Source: Clostridiales bacterium (GTDB lineage Bacteria > Bacillota_A > Clostridia > Oscillospirales > Oscillospiraceae). From it: DNA of 12,091 nt. Made by a program: the position numbers and the translations under genes. Location of the stretch: NCBI GenBank assembly GCA_019417795.1, contig DXUR01000055.1:1-12091 (forward strand), written 5' to 3'. Positions 6,799 through 12,091 of this stretch are shown here, one piece after another. Under the pieces are notes generated by a model. It was given only the letters and a program-made list of their open reading frames with translations, did no database searches and was not told where the DNA came from. The first letter of the stretch is position 1. Every line of letters begins with the position of its first letter.

Positions 6799-7533
6799 TT
6801 ACATAGATTGATTGTTCATGCCGGGGGATTCGGCGGCTTCTTCCTGCTGAAACTGCGACAAACTCTCTTTGGCCCAATCGGGCAGGAATTTCTCATCCAG
6901 CACGCCGACAAACTCATCCCGGTTCCACCTGGTCATTTCACCGTCACTCAGACAAGTGCAGCGCACCGAGCGCCCAATAGCGTGGGGACTGCATCCGAAG
7001 CCGTCGTGGGCATACCACAGCTGGTTTTCTTGGCTCCAGCAGGACTCTTTCAGCGTATCGGGGCTGAGTACCAGCACCTTGCCGATGTAATCCTGCTCGG
7101 CACGGTCACCAACGCAATGTTCCGGGCCAAACAGTCCCAGCTTTTGATAGGCTTCCCGATAGAGGTCTACGAAGCCATCCAGTATGGCGGGATGACTTCG
7201 GACGGTGATCTCGGCATTGTGCCGCTCGTCCTGCGGAATATATCGCCGCGCCGCCCACTGCTTGTTTGCTCTGCTGAAACGCCCGTCCCAGGAAAGCTCC
7301 TGCAGGGTGGTGGCCAGTACCCATTCCGTGCGCTTGTAGCCGTATTCCGCCAGCACAGGTTCCAGACAGTCCTTCTTCAGATTCATCCCATCGAAGTTCT
7401 GACGGATCGTCTCCTCGATGGCATTCCGGCAGGCAACATTGGCGTGGTAGCTCTCGCGCCACATGGGAAGCTGATTTCTTTTCTTGGCCTCCTGTGCCGA
7501 GTAGGGATAGAGATACTCGTGATCCTTACTCAT
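6799..7533 (-). CDS. DUF3849-containing mobile-element protein
   Basis: The 244-residue protein begins with a DUF3849-like domain (about 8-135). Landmarks are YPYSAQEAKKRNQLPMWRES (9-28), NVACRNAIEETI (32-43), and YGYKRTEWVLATTLQEL followed by DGRFSRANKQWA (64-94). A second conserved-looking block follows (about 148-226), with KVLVLSPDTLK, WYAHDGFGCSP, and EFVGVLDEKFLPDWA. Both blocks recur in clostridial conjugative-element proteins, but I know no function for them. It ends in a short tail PGMNNQSM. The start is one of two adjacent ATG codons (7536 or 7533), each inside the end of the AbrB-like gene, with GAGGA upstream. The long frame upstream to 7701 only shadows that gene. Confidence 0.75.
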   Translation of the reverse strand: MSKDHEYLYPYSAQEAKKRNQLPMWRESYHANVACRNAIEETIRQNFDGMNLKKDCLEPVLAEYGYKRTEWVLATTLQELSWDGRFSRANKQWAARRYIPQDERHNAEITVRSHPAILDGFVDLYREAYQKLGLFGPEHCVGDRAEQDYIGKVLVLSPDTLKESCWSQENQLWYAHDGFGCSPHAIGRSVRCTCLSDGEMTRWNRDEFVGVLDEKFLPDWAKESLSQFQQEEAAESPGMNNQSM

Positions 7534-7921
7534 CATCCGTATCCTCGGTAATGACCACGGCGCCGTCGATGACCTGGATGTGCAGATCCTTGCCCAGAAG
7601 TCCTGCATCCCCAAACGCCTCGAGGGGAACCGGAATCGTGATCGTATCCTCATACTCGTCATCGACGCTCTCATCAACGAGCGGAGTTTTATCCTCCGCA
7701 TCCGAATTGCACAGTGCGTCCAAGGTCATACTGCGGGCGAGACGCACCATGCCCTGCAGTACATCTCTCGTTTCGACCAGTGTCATATCCTTCTTGAGAA
7801 GAATGATTGCGTTGTCCATCGTGTGAAGCTCCAGCGTGTCAGTCTCATCGAGTTTGCTCAGAATCAGGGCGGCGTGCTGAATAACAACTCTGCCGTCATT
7901 GGTGTAATTGATAAACTTCAT
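7526..7921 (-). CDS. AbrB/MazE-like protein with two swapped-hairpin-type segments (tentative)
   Basis: The 131-residue protein begins MKFINYTNDG at ATG 7921, with AAAGGAGGA upstream overlapping the stop of the methylase gene. Two segments look like AbrB/MazE/SpoVT hairpins: residues about 11-44 (RVVIQHAALILSKLD then LELHTMDNAIILLKK) and about 93-125 (TITIPVPLEAFGDAGLLGKD then LHIQVIDGAVVIT). The second fits the ITIP...GxxLxVxVxDGxxVI pattern better. Between them is a helical and acidic linker (48-92). If correct, it is a DNA-binding transition-state or antitoxin-like regulator. No toxin gene is next to it. The next gene overlaps its end by eight to eleven bases. It could also be an unrelated small mobile-element protein; the AbrB call rests on pattern only. 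Confidence 0.55.
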   Translation of the reverse strand: MKFINYTNDGRVVIQHAALILSKLDETDTLELHTMDNAIILLKKDMTLVETRDVLQGMVRLARSMTLDALCNSDAEDKTPLVDESVDDEYEDTITIPVPLEAFGDAGLLGKDLHIQVIDGAVVITEDTDDE

Positions 7922-7934
7922 ATGGTATCCTCCT

Positions 7935-8897
7935 TTAATTTGTCGTTTTGATCGGTCTTTCCGGCTCATGGATCAGTTCATACCGGGCCTCGCTGCCACA
8001 GTTCAGCAGGCTCTCCAAACTGAGCTGCCAGCAGGCTTTTCGAGGATCGTAGTTGGTGATGATAACTTCCTCATATTCGCTGCCCGCCGTCTGGGACATA
8101 CTGTTGGGGCGCACAACGCGGAAAATGTAGAACTCCTGATACAGCTCGCAAATGTACGGGCAGTAGTTGTAGGACACCATGACATACCCATGGCAGTTCA
8201 GGAGCGTGTCATGGAGACGCTGGTGATTTTCCTTTGGGAAGGCTACCTCATAGCATTCGGCCTCAAAATACGGTGGGTCACAGTAGATCCATGCGTCGCC
8301 ACGGTCATACTGGCGGATGACATCCTCAAAGTCTTTGTTCTCCACAATGACATTCGCCAGCCGGCGAGAGCACTCCCAAATCAGGTGGAAGAAGCGGCGG
8401 ATATCGCAGGGCTTACCACCGAATGATTTAGAGCTGCCGCTGAAGCTGTACCGAACCAGTTTGAAGAAATCTGCGGCACGGCGGACATCTCCACGGGGAG
8501 CACGCTCCAGCAGGAGCGTGCGGATGGCTCCAGCCTCGGGCGGTTTAAGCAGGATCTCGGTCAGTTCCATTTCCTCCTGCAGGTAGTCATCTGTGATCTC
8601 GCCCTTGGAGAGAAACTTGTACAGGACATTGAAATCATCTCGCGTGTTCAGAGGCAGAAAGCCCAATTCCGCCAGTAACGCTAAGGGGCGGTTTTTCACA
8701 CAGCAGAAGAGATTCGTAAGATTGCTGTTGAAATCGTTGTAGACTTCCATGCAGCCCGGTTGGATTGGACGGCTCATGGTCACCGTGCCGCTGCCACCGA
8801 AGACATCGATGAAACGGCTGTAGTGATCTGGAGCCATCTTGTTGATGATCCACAGCAGTTTGCTCTTGCCGCCAACCCAGGGGATAAAGCTGTTCAA
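7935..8897 (-). CDS. dam: Dam-type DNA adenine methylase (D12 class)
   Basis: S-adenosylmethionine-dependent N6-adenine methyltransferase of the Dam/DpnM (D12) group, 320 residues, a normal length. Motif order is that of the alpha class: motif X FIPWVGGKSKLL (4-15), motif I FIDVFGGSGTV (29-39), an acidic motif II-like EVYNDFN (51-57), a central target-recognition region (about 70-195), and catalytic motif IV DPPYFEAECY (207-216). All core residues are intact. No restriction endonuclease is adjacent, so it behaves as an orphan enzyme that may protect element DNA or mark it for regulation. Sequence specificity (GATC or other) cannot be read from here. The start is TTG at 8897, the first start after an in-frame stop. 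It overlaps the upstream TGA as TTGA and has a GGGGGTGA site nearby. Confidence 0.93.
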   Translation of the reverse strand: MNSFIPWVGGKSKLLWIINKMAPDHYSRFIDVFGGSGTVTMSRPIQPGCMEVYNDFNSNLTNLFCCVKNRPLALLAELGFLPLNTRDDFNVLYKFLSKGEITDDYLQEEMELTEILLKPPEAGAIRTLLLERAPRGDVRRAADFFKLVRYSFSGSSKSFGGKPCDIRRFFHLIWECSRRLANVIVENKDFEDVIRQYDRGDAWIYCDPPYFEAECYEVAFPKENHQRLHDTLLNCHGYVMVSYNYCPYICELYQEFYIFRVVRPNSMSQTAGSEYEEVIITNYDPRKACWQLSLESLLNCGSEARYELIHEPERPIKTTN

Positions 8898-9232
8898 GGG
8901 GCATCACCCCCATCCAGCGGGAGAGAAAGCTGACCGGTGTCAACATAGTCCGGCAAAGCACTGGACAGGCCACGCTCTGCAAATGCGATCTTCTTGATCC
9001 GGCTGCGGAGCTGCCGGATGGTGCGCTCCAGCTCCTCGGCAGTGGCGGCGTAATAGTAGCCGCCCTCAAAGCTGCAAATGGGAATGCCGTCACCGCGCAG
9101 GGCGTTGATCTCCCGGCGAAGCTCAGAACCACGCATTTGGAAGCTGCACTCCAACTCCCGGCTGGTGACGGCATTTACTTCACCCTTGTGGTAAAGCGCA
9201 AGATATTCCGCAAGGGCTTCGTTGATTGCCAC
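8894..9232 (-). CDS. Small winged-helix protein with C-terminal QLSLPL clamp-type motif
   Basis: The 112-residue protein has an HTH-like core at about 8-62: TSRELECSFQMRGSELRREI as helix-turn-helix, then NALRGDGIPICSFEGGYYYA, which fits a wing. A charged helix follows (about 64-86), then a short linker to GQLSLPLDGGDAP. QLSLPL (101-106) equals the hexapeptide by which Hda binds the DNA polymerase beta clamp. The protein may therefore bring DNA binding to replication forks, but this is inference. GTG at 9232 has AAAGGAGG just upstream, and the gene ends in a four-base overlap with the methylase. It is the first gene of block C, behind a leader with a terminator. Confidence 0.7.
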   Translation of the reverse strand: MAINEALAEYLALYHKGEVNAVTSRELECSFQMRGSELRREINALRGDGIPICSFEGGYYYAATAEELERTIRQLRSRIKKIAFAERGLSSALPDYVDTGQLSLPLDGGDAP

Positions 9233-9242
9233 AGTTCCTCCT

Positions 9243-9328
9243 TTCCGGAGCCGTTATCCCGGAATAGGAGACAAAAAGAGCGCAAAAAAGAAGGGGCCGC
9301 TTTTCCCCGTCCGGGAATACGGCCCCTT
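9243..9328 (-). promoter_or_regulatory. Leader with terminator and possible competing helix before the winged-helix/Dam operon
   Basis: On the minus strand a 9-bp perfect stem (9328-9320 with 9299-9291), extended inside by TTCCC/GGGAA, is followed by TTTTTT (9289-9284). This is a classic terminator, about 50 bases before the GTG start. Downstream, CCGGGATAACGGCTCC (9262-9247) can pair with the terminator's 5' side GGGGCCGTATTCCCGG (9326-9311) at 14 of 16 positions, counting one G-U. A TTCCGG/CCGGAA hairpin (9264-9243) also abuts the ribosome-binding site. These alternatives look like an attenuator. The simpler view is an upstream terminator protecting block C from readthrough. I could not find a convincing minus-strand promoter upstream. 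Confidence 0.5.
9284..9328 (-). terminator. Intrinsic terminator in the divergent gap, minus strand
   Basis: The stem pairs AAGGGGCCG (9291-9299) with CGGCCCCTT (9320-9328); an inner TTCCC/GGGAA stem lengthens it. On the minus strand it is followed by C and then six T (9289-9284). On the plus strand no T-run follows directly, so it acts leftward. It either ends transcription entering from the right or works as a leader terminator for the winged-helix gene. Confidence 0.8.
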
Positions 9329-9360
9329 GCTGTGATATTTTTCATCCATTCCGTTCATTC

Positions 9361-9377
9361 AGAACGGACGGCGTTCT
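9361..9377. promoter_or_regulatory. Operator-like inverted repeat, copy 1
   Basis: AGAACGG, three bases, GCGTTCT: six of seven pairs match the operator at 9419. An extra half-site CCGTTC at 9351-9356 forms a second palindrome with the same GAACGG half (five-base spacer). It lies in the gap between the divergent XRE gene and block C, so it could influence either. Confidence 0.65.
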
Positions 9378-9387
9378 ATATGCTCCT

Positions 9388-9415
9388 GTGAAACATACCG
9401 CATCTCCCATATACT
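9388..9415 (+). promoter_or_regulatory. Probable promoter of the XRE regulator gene
   Basis: A good -10 box TATACT is at 9410-9415. GTGAAA at 9388-9393 is a weak -35 candidate, 16 bases upstream. Transcription would begin near 9422, inside the operator copy at 9419-9435, which fits autorepression by the XRE protein. Confidence 0.55.
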
Positions 9416-9418
9416 TTA

Positions 9419-9435
9419 AGAACGGATACCGTTCT
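9419..9435. promoter_or_regulatory. Operator-like inverted repeat, copy 2 (perfect)
   Basis: AGAACGG-ATA-CCGTTCT is a perfect 7-bp inverted repeat with a 3-base centre. It lies between the -10 box and the ribosome-binding site of the XRE gene. This is the best-conserved of the three copies and the expected autoregulatory site. Confidence 0.75.
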
Positions 9436-9450
9436 AAAGGAGACTACTGT

Positions 9451-9774
9451 ATGGACCAGATAGCGTTGGGAAAACGAATCAAAGCAGCCCGTGAAAAAGC
9501 CTGCATGACACAGGAAGAGCTCGCCGCCGCTGTAGATTACAGCGTTGATCACATGAGTGTAGTAGAGCGAGGCGTGAAGGCTCCAAAACTGGAGAAGTTG
9601 GTCGCCATCGCCAATGCACTCAATATTGGAACAGATGAACTCCTTCAAGATGACTTGAACACGGCAACAATGCTTCATGCCACGGAAATCTCCGAACGAC
9701 TTAAGATGCTTCCTCCAGAAGGACAGCGTAAGGTAATGAACGTACTGGATGCCCTGATTGCAGAGTTGAAATGA
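9451..9774 (+). CDS. XRE-family helix-turn-helix regulator, probable repressor
   Basis: The 107-residue protein has one Cro/cI-type HTH domain at about 6-62, with LGKRIKAAREKACMTQEEL (6-24), AAAVDYSVDHMSVVERG (25-41) and the conserved last helix LVAIANALNIGTDELL. A short helical tail (about 75-107) may be used for dimerisation. There is no peptidase or signal-sensing domain, so it resembles a simple phage or conjugative-element repressor. ATG at 9451 follows AAAGGAGA with a seven-base spacer. The longer frame from 9388 crosses the promoter and operator and is not used. The gene is divergent from block C, ends at its own terminator, and has a perfect operator at its promoter. It appears less GC-rich than its neighbours by eye. 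Confidence 0.9.
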   Translation: MDQIALGKRIKAAREKACMTQEELAAAVDYSVDHMSVVERGVKAPKLEKLVAIANALNIGTDELLQDDLNTATMLHATEISERLKMLPPEGQRKVMNVLDALIAELK

Positions 9775-9784
9775 TAAGCGGCAC

Positions 9785-9819
9785 AGAGGTTTGCACTTTT
9801 TGCAAGCCTCTATTTTTTT
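9785..9819 (+). terminator. Rho-independent terminator of the XRE gene
   Basis: AGAGGTTTGCA (9785-9795) and TGCAAGCCTCT (9801-9811) form an 11-bp stem with one G-U pair and a CTTTT loop. One A and seven T follow (9813-9819). It begins eleven bases after the XRE stop, so the next plus-strand gene needs its own promoter. Confidence 0.92.
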
Positions 9820-9827
9820 CGACAGAG

Positions 9828-9862
9828 TTCGACGTTTTCTCTCAAAGCTCCTATGCTATTAT
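9828..9862 (+). promoter_or_regulatory. Probable promoter of the Spo0A-C-like gene
   Basis: An extended -10 element TGC-TATTAT lies at 9854-9862. TTCGAC (9828-9833) is a possible but poorly spaced -35. The expected start point near 9869 is just before the third operator copy. The XRE terminator upstream makes a separate promoter necessary. Confidence 0.55.
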
Positions 9863-9871
9863 AGTTCTAAA

Positions 9872-9888
9872 AGAACGGATTCCGTTCA
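9872..9888. promoter_or_regulatory. Operator-like inverted repeat, copy 3
   Basis: AGAACGG-ATT-CCGTTCA matches copy 2 except for the centre and the last base. GTTCT-AAA-AGAAC (9864-9876) overlaps it as a further palindrome. It sits between the extended -10 box and the ribosome-binding site of the following small gene, which suggests control by the XRE protein. Confidence 0.7.
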
Positions 9889-9910
9889 AAAAATAGCAAG
9901 GAGTGATTCT

Positions 9911-10132
9911 GTGAAGAGAAAGAACATCTGCGCCGAAGCAGCACTGCGAGAAGTGGCTCGCAAAAACCATACTACCGTGGAAGAAGTGCGGAAAGAGATT
10001 CGGCTGGCGATGATAGCGGCGATGTGTAATCCAGACCCTGCCATACAGAAAAGATGGAACGCGATTCCTCATGCTGGCGACACACTCACGCCGGAGGATT
10101 TCATTACATATGTTGCAAGTCAGTGTCGTTAA
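9911..10132 (+). CDS. Small Spo0A-C-terminal-like helical protein
   Basis: The 73-residue protein is mostly helical: ICAEAALREVARKNHTTVEEVRKEIRLAMIAAM (6-38), then DPAIQKRW and PHAGDTLTPEDFITYVA. The segment VARKNHTTVEEVRKEIRLAM resembles the DNA-recognition part of the Spo0A effector domain (its IAKKFNTTASRVERAIRHAI region). The rest of Spo0A, including the receiver domain, is absent. It may be a small DNA-binding regulator or a competitor for Spo0A or its sites. GTG at 9911 has AAGGAG seven bases upstream and a promoter with operator before that. The earlier in-frame start at 9791 lies inside the XRE terminator. No terminator is visible before the convergent ArdA-like gene at 10178. Confidence 0.65.
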   Translation: MKRKNICAEAALREVARKNHTTVEEVRKEIRLAMIAAMCNPDPAIQKRWNAIPHAGDTLTPEDFITYVASQCR

Positions 10133-10177
10133 AAACGGCATTACGCATTTCCATAGTGGCTCGATTAGGTCCTTTGC

Positions 10178-11386
10178 TTATTCCATCGTCATTGCTTGTT
10201 CTTGAGTTTCCTGCACCGGTGTCTGCATCGGCTGATAGTCCTCCCGATGCAGCAGACCGTAGGAGGTAAGTGCGGCATTGTCATCCTTGATGATCTCGTT
10301 TCCGTAGGCGAAGAGATTTACATGGGGCAGAAGCAGTTCCGCCGAGTGGACATCCATTGTGAAGTTCAGTTCATCGATGGCCGCCTCCTGCGGCGAACTG
10401 ATCTCCGGCGTAAGGATGTAGTCCCCAATATGCTCGACAAGGCTTGCGGCGCCAGCCAGATCCGTTACCTCGAAATGCTCCAGCAGGGCTTTCAGCTTCG
10501 GGAGCTGCTTTTCACGGGAAGGCATAGCCTTCACGGATTCCGTAAAAGCGTTGAAGGCATCCAGCTCCATTGGCAGGTCGGCAAACTCTGCCGCCTGTGG
10601 GATGATCCCATCGTAGTCGAGGACTATAACACCCTCCCAGCCGTCCGCTCCGAGCTGCTTCTGCGCTTTCCTCAATGCTTCAGCAGACGCAGGCAATTCC
10701 AGCGTGACGGTGCGGTCATCTTCAAGGTCGGGATGCAGGCCAAGAGTGAGCCGGAAGAGATATTCCGGATTTTCGGGAAGCTCCTTGGCGCAGGGCGGTG
10801 CGGTGAGCAGTTCGCTGTGCTGCACCACATAGCCGTTCCGCGTGAATGTGCCTTTTTCACCGATGCGCAGGGCTTTGCCGATTTTGCCAAAGTCCAGCAT
10901 CTCGAACACATCGTCGGAGAGTCCGTCCAGTTCCTCCATGAAGCCGTTTTCCGCATAGAAGCGGCCAAGCTCTGCGTCACTGGGCGCGCCGACCACATGG
11001 CAGCAATCCGCACCCGCACTGACTGCCAGATCTCTCAGATGCTGCATGGTAAGAATACCGGCGTTGGATTCCACTTTTCTCTGGATTTCCAGACGAAGCA
11101 GGCCGTCAAAGACTTCCTGCTCCGTTTCATTCAGCACAGCCAGCCGGCCGGCAAGATCGTTCAGTTCGTTGAGGCTGGCATCCAGTTCCATCAGGTGAGG
11201 GGCGAGATACTCGAAGCCGTAGTAATCATCGATCTCCAGATACAGCTCCTCGTCCTCCTGCAGCTGTACCTTATCCATTGCATCGTGCAGCTCCCACGGG
11301 GAGGCGGGCAGTTCCAGCCTTGCGTGGGCCTCACTATTGGGTGCGTCCAGCTTTGCCAGATAGATGCCAAATATCTTTTTACCCAA
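10178..11386 (-). CDS. ardA: ArdA-like antirestriction protein with duplicated N-terminal-type module
   Basis: ArdA proteins mimic bent B-form DNA and block type I restriction enzymes during conjugative entry. This 402-residue product is about twice the usual ArdA length. Residues 4-190 follow the ArdA plan: [57 protein letters not shown], then [15 protein letters not shown] and the domain end near [12 protein letters not shown]. Residues about 209-300 repeat the first module ([35 protein letters not shown]). By hand count there are about 76 Asp/Glu against about 29 Lys/Arg, as expected for a DNA mimic. TTG at 11386 is the first start after an in-frame stop and has GGGAGGG seven bases upstream. 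It overlaps the previous gene by eight bases. Confidence 0.75.
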   Translation of the reverse strand: MGKKIFGIYLAKLDAPNSEAHARLELPASPWELHDAMDKVQLQEDEELYLEIDDYYGFEYLAPHLMELDASLNELNDLAGRLAVLNETEQEVFDGLLRLEIQRKVESNAGILTMQHLRDLAVSAGADCCHVVGAPSDAELGRFYAENGFMEELDGLSDDVFEMLDFGKIGKALRIGEKGTFTRNGYVVQHSELLTAPPCAKELPENPEYLFRLTLGLHPDLEDDRTVTLELPASAEALRKAQKQLGADGWEGVIVLDYDGIIPQAAEFADLPMELDAFNAFTESVKAMPSREKQLPKLKALLEHFEVTDLAGAASLVEHIGDYILTPEISSPQEAAIDELNFTMDVHSAELLLPHVNLFAYGNEIIKDDNAALTSYGLLHREDYQPMQTPVQETQEQAMTME

Positions 11387-12091
11387 GGGTCATCCCTCCC
11401 ATCTCCGGCTGTTGTTCATAGCAGGCGGGGTCCGCGCCGGGTACACCCCAGCCGAACATGGAGCCCGTTTTCATGGCTTTCTCCTGCGCGGGGGTAACGC
11501 CAAGCCGCTCGTTGTTATAGTCCGCTATCTCACGGTTATGCGCGGGATCGTTCGTATTCCAATCGCTGGGGTAGTAGCCGCTCTCGCCGCGCTTGATGCA
11601 GATGAGCTCGCCGGTACCGGGGAGCGTGGAGAAGCACATCTCCGGCAGTCCTTCTGCCAACTTGGGGGAGAAAAGCTCCTGCTCCGTTTGGATGCTCCAC
11701 TCGTCCGAGTTCCAAAAGTGGACATACAATTCACCACCGTCATCCACGGAAATCTCCCGCTGCTCGAAGCCTTCGCCCCAGCCGTCCGAAGCCTGTCCGG
11801 TGATAAATTCCTTCAAAGTATCCATTTCGGTGTCCGACAATTCCCCGGCGACACAGCATTCCGCCACGCCCCAGAGCTGCCGGTCACGCTCCTCCACAGT
11901 GAAGACGGCGGAGCGCACCTTGGTGTTGACGCTGTCGGCTTCATCATACCAATGCATGAGACCCCGCTCGGTTTCCTCCGGCATCCGGTTTTTCACCAGT
12001 GCCGCCGTGATCTGATTCTGATAGCCCCGCAGCTCACTGCCCTCCAGCAATGTGCTGCTGTCATCGAGATCACCGTACTCGTTCCGCTCGT
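11379..12091 (-). CDS. Conserved mobile-element protein of unknown function (5' end cut)
   Basis: The reading frame stays open to the right edge, so the start lies outside; about 236 residues are visible. I do not know a function. Visible parts are a helical, acidic segment containing [20 protein letters not shown], a probable alpha/beta domain with [40 protein letters not shown] and [14 protein letters not shown], and a C-terminal stretch [20 protein letters not shown] plus [13 protein letters not shown]. The last stretch resembles a short module I recall at the ends of several clostridial conjugative-element proteins. The protein is acidic, like the ArdA-like product that follows, and shares its operon with an eight-base overlap. 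It may be another antirestriction-type protein. A TTG at 12050 is an internal start candidate, but nothing favours it. Confidence 0.6.
   Translation of the reverse strand, partial: ERNEYGDLDDSSTLLEGSELRGYQNQITAALVKNRMPEETERGLMHWYDEADSVNTKVRSAVFTVEERDRQLWGVAECCVAGELSDTEMDTLKEFITGQASDGWGEGFEQREISVDDGGELYVHFWNSDEWSIQTEQELFSPKLAEGLPEMCFSTLPGTGELICIKRGESGYYPSDWNTNDPAHNREIADYNNERLGVTPAQEKAMKTGSMFGWGVPGADPACYEQQPEMGGMTLG
11394..11400 (-). promoter_or_regulatory. Ribosome-binding site deciding the TTG start of the ArdA-like gene
   Basis: GGGAGGG is seven bases before TTG 11386. An in-frame TGA lies two codons upstream of TTG, so no longer start exists. Confidence 0.7.

Noticed and set aside
7534..7701. 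Long N-terminal extension of the DUF3849 protein
   Set aside because: Arg/Ser/Met-rich shadow of the AbrB-like gene; the DUF3849 domain begins after the ATG at 7533.
9375..9405. Minus-strand promoter overlapping operator copy 1
   Set aside because: CATATA/TATAGA could be a -10 box, but no -35-like hexamer lies at proper spacing, so it was not listed as a promoter.
9851..10141. 96-codon minus-strand open frame
   Set aside because: Antisense to the Spo0A-C-like gene, which has promoter, operator and ribosome-binding site on the plus strand.
10130..10180. Terminator after the ArdA-like gene on the minus strand
   Set aside because: A TTTTT run exists near 10133 (minus strand), but the preceding bases do not form a credible stem.
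10196..11497. 433-codon open frame on the plus strand
   Set aside because: Antisense to the ArdA-like gene, with low-information sequence and no start signal.

Overview
The window looks like accessory DNA from a Gram-positive gut-type Clostridia (Oscillospiraceae/Lachnospiraceae-like), most probably part of an integrative conjugative element or conjugative plasmid. Support: tightly packed genes with strong AGGAGG ribosome-binding sites, GC-rich coding sequence, and a protein set typical of clostridial mobile elements (ArdA-type antirestriction protein, YodL-domain protein, DUF3849 protein, SpoVG-family protein, orphan adenine methylase, DUF6133- and DUF4320-like pilins). No integrase, relaxase or coupling protein lies in the window, so the type of element is inferred.

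Layout, in the direction of transcription. (A) 12091-10178, minus: a 5'-cut conserved mobile-element protein, then a large acidic ArdA-like protein. (B) 9451-10132, plus: a small regulatory island with an XRE repressor-like gene, its terminator, and a 73-residue Spo0A-C-terminal-like protein. Three copies of a 17-bp inverted repeat (AGAACGG-N3-CCGTTCT type) lie at its promoters and in the divergent gap. (C) 9232-5835, minus: a six-gene run (winged-helix protein with a QLSLPL tail, Dam-type methylase, AbrB-like double-domain protein, DUF3849 protein, SpoVG-like protein, YodL-domain protein). It is preceded by a leader terminator with a possible competing helix and closed by a strong intrinsic terminator at 5804-5834. 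(D) 5713-1, minus: a compact Tad/Flp pilus operon in the order pilin, prepilin peptidase (TadV/CpaA), CpaB/RcpC, TadZ/CpaE, TadA/CpaF ATPase, TadB, TadC and a DUF4320-like pseudopilin cut by the window edge. Genes in D are mostly coupled by ATGA or TGATG overlaps.

How the parts may work together: block D would build a Tad-type surface fibre, plausibly for cell contact during transfer. Blocks A and C carry functions that help incoming DNA survive (DNA-mimic antirestriction, adenine methylation) plus several small DNA-binding proteins. Block B looks like the control switch. The most interesting observations are the three-operator switch with a candidate attenuator in front of block C, the beta-clamp-type motif on the winged-helix protein, the shared G|EGYID processing motif in both pilins, the internal duplication in the ArdA-like protein, and the frequent TTG starts. 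There is no gene-free stretch over 300 bases; the longest is 9233-9450. I saw no tRNA, rRNA, CRISPR array or insertion sequence.
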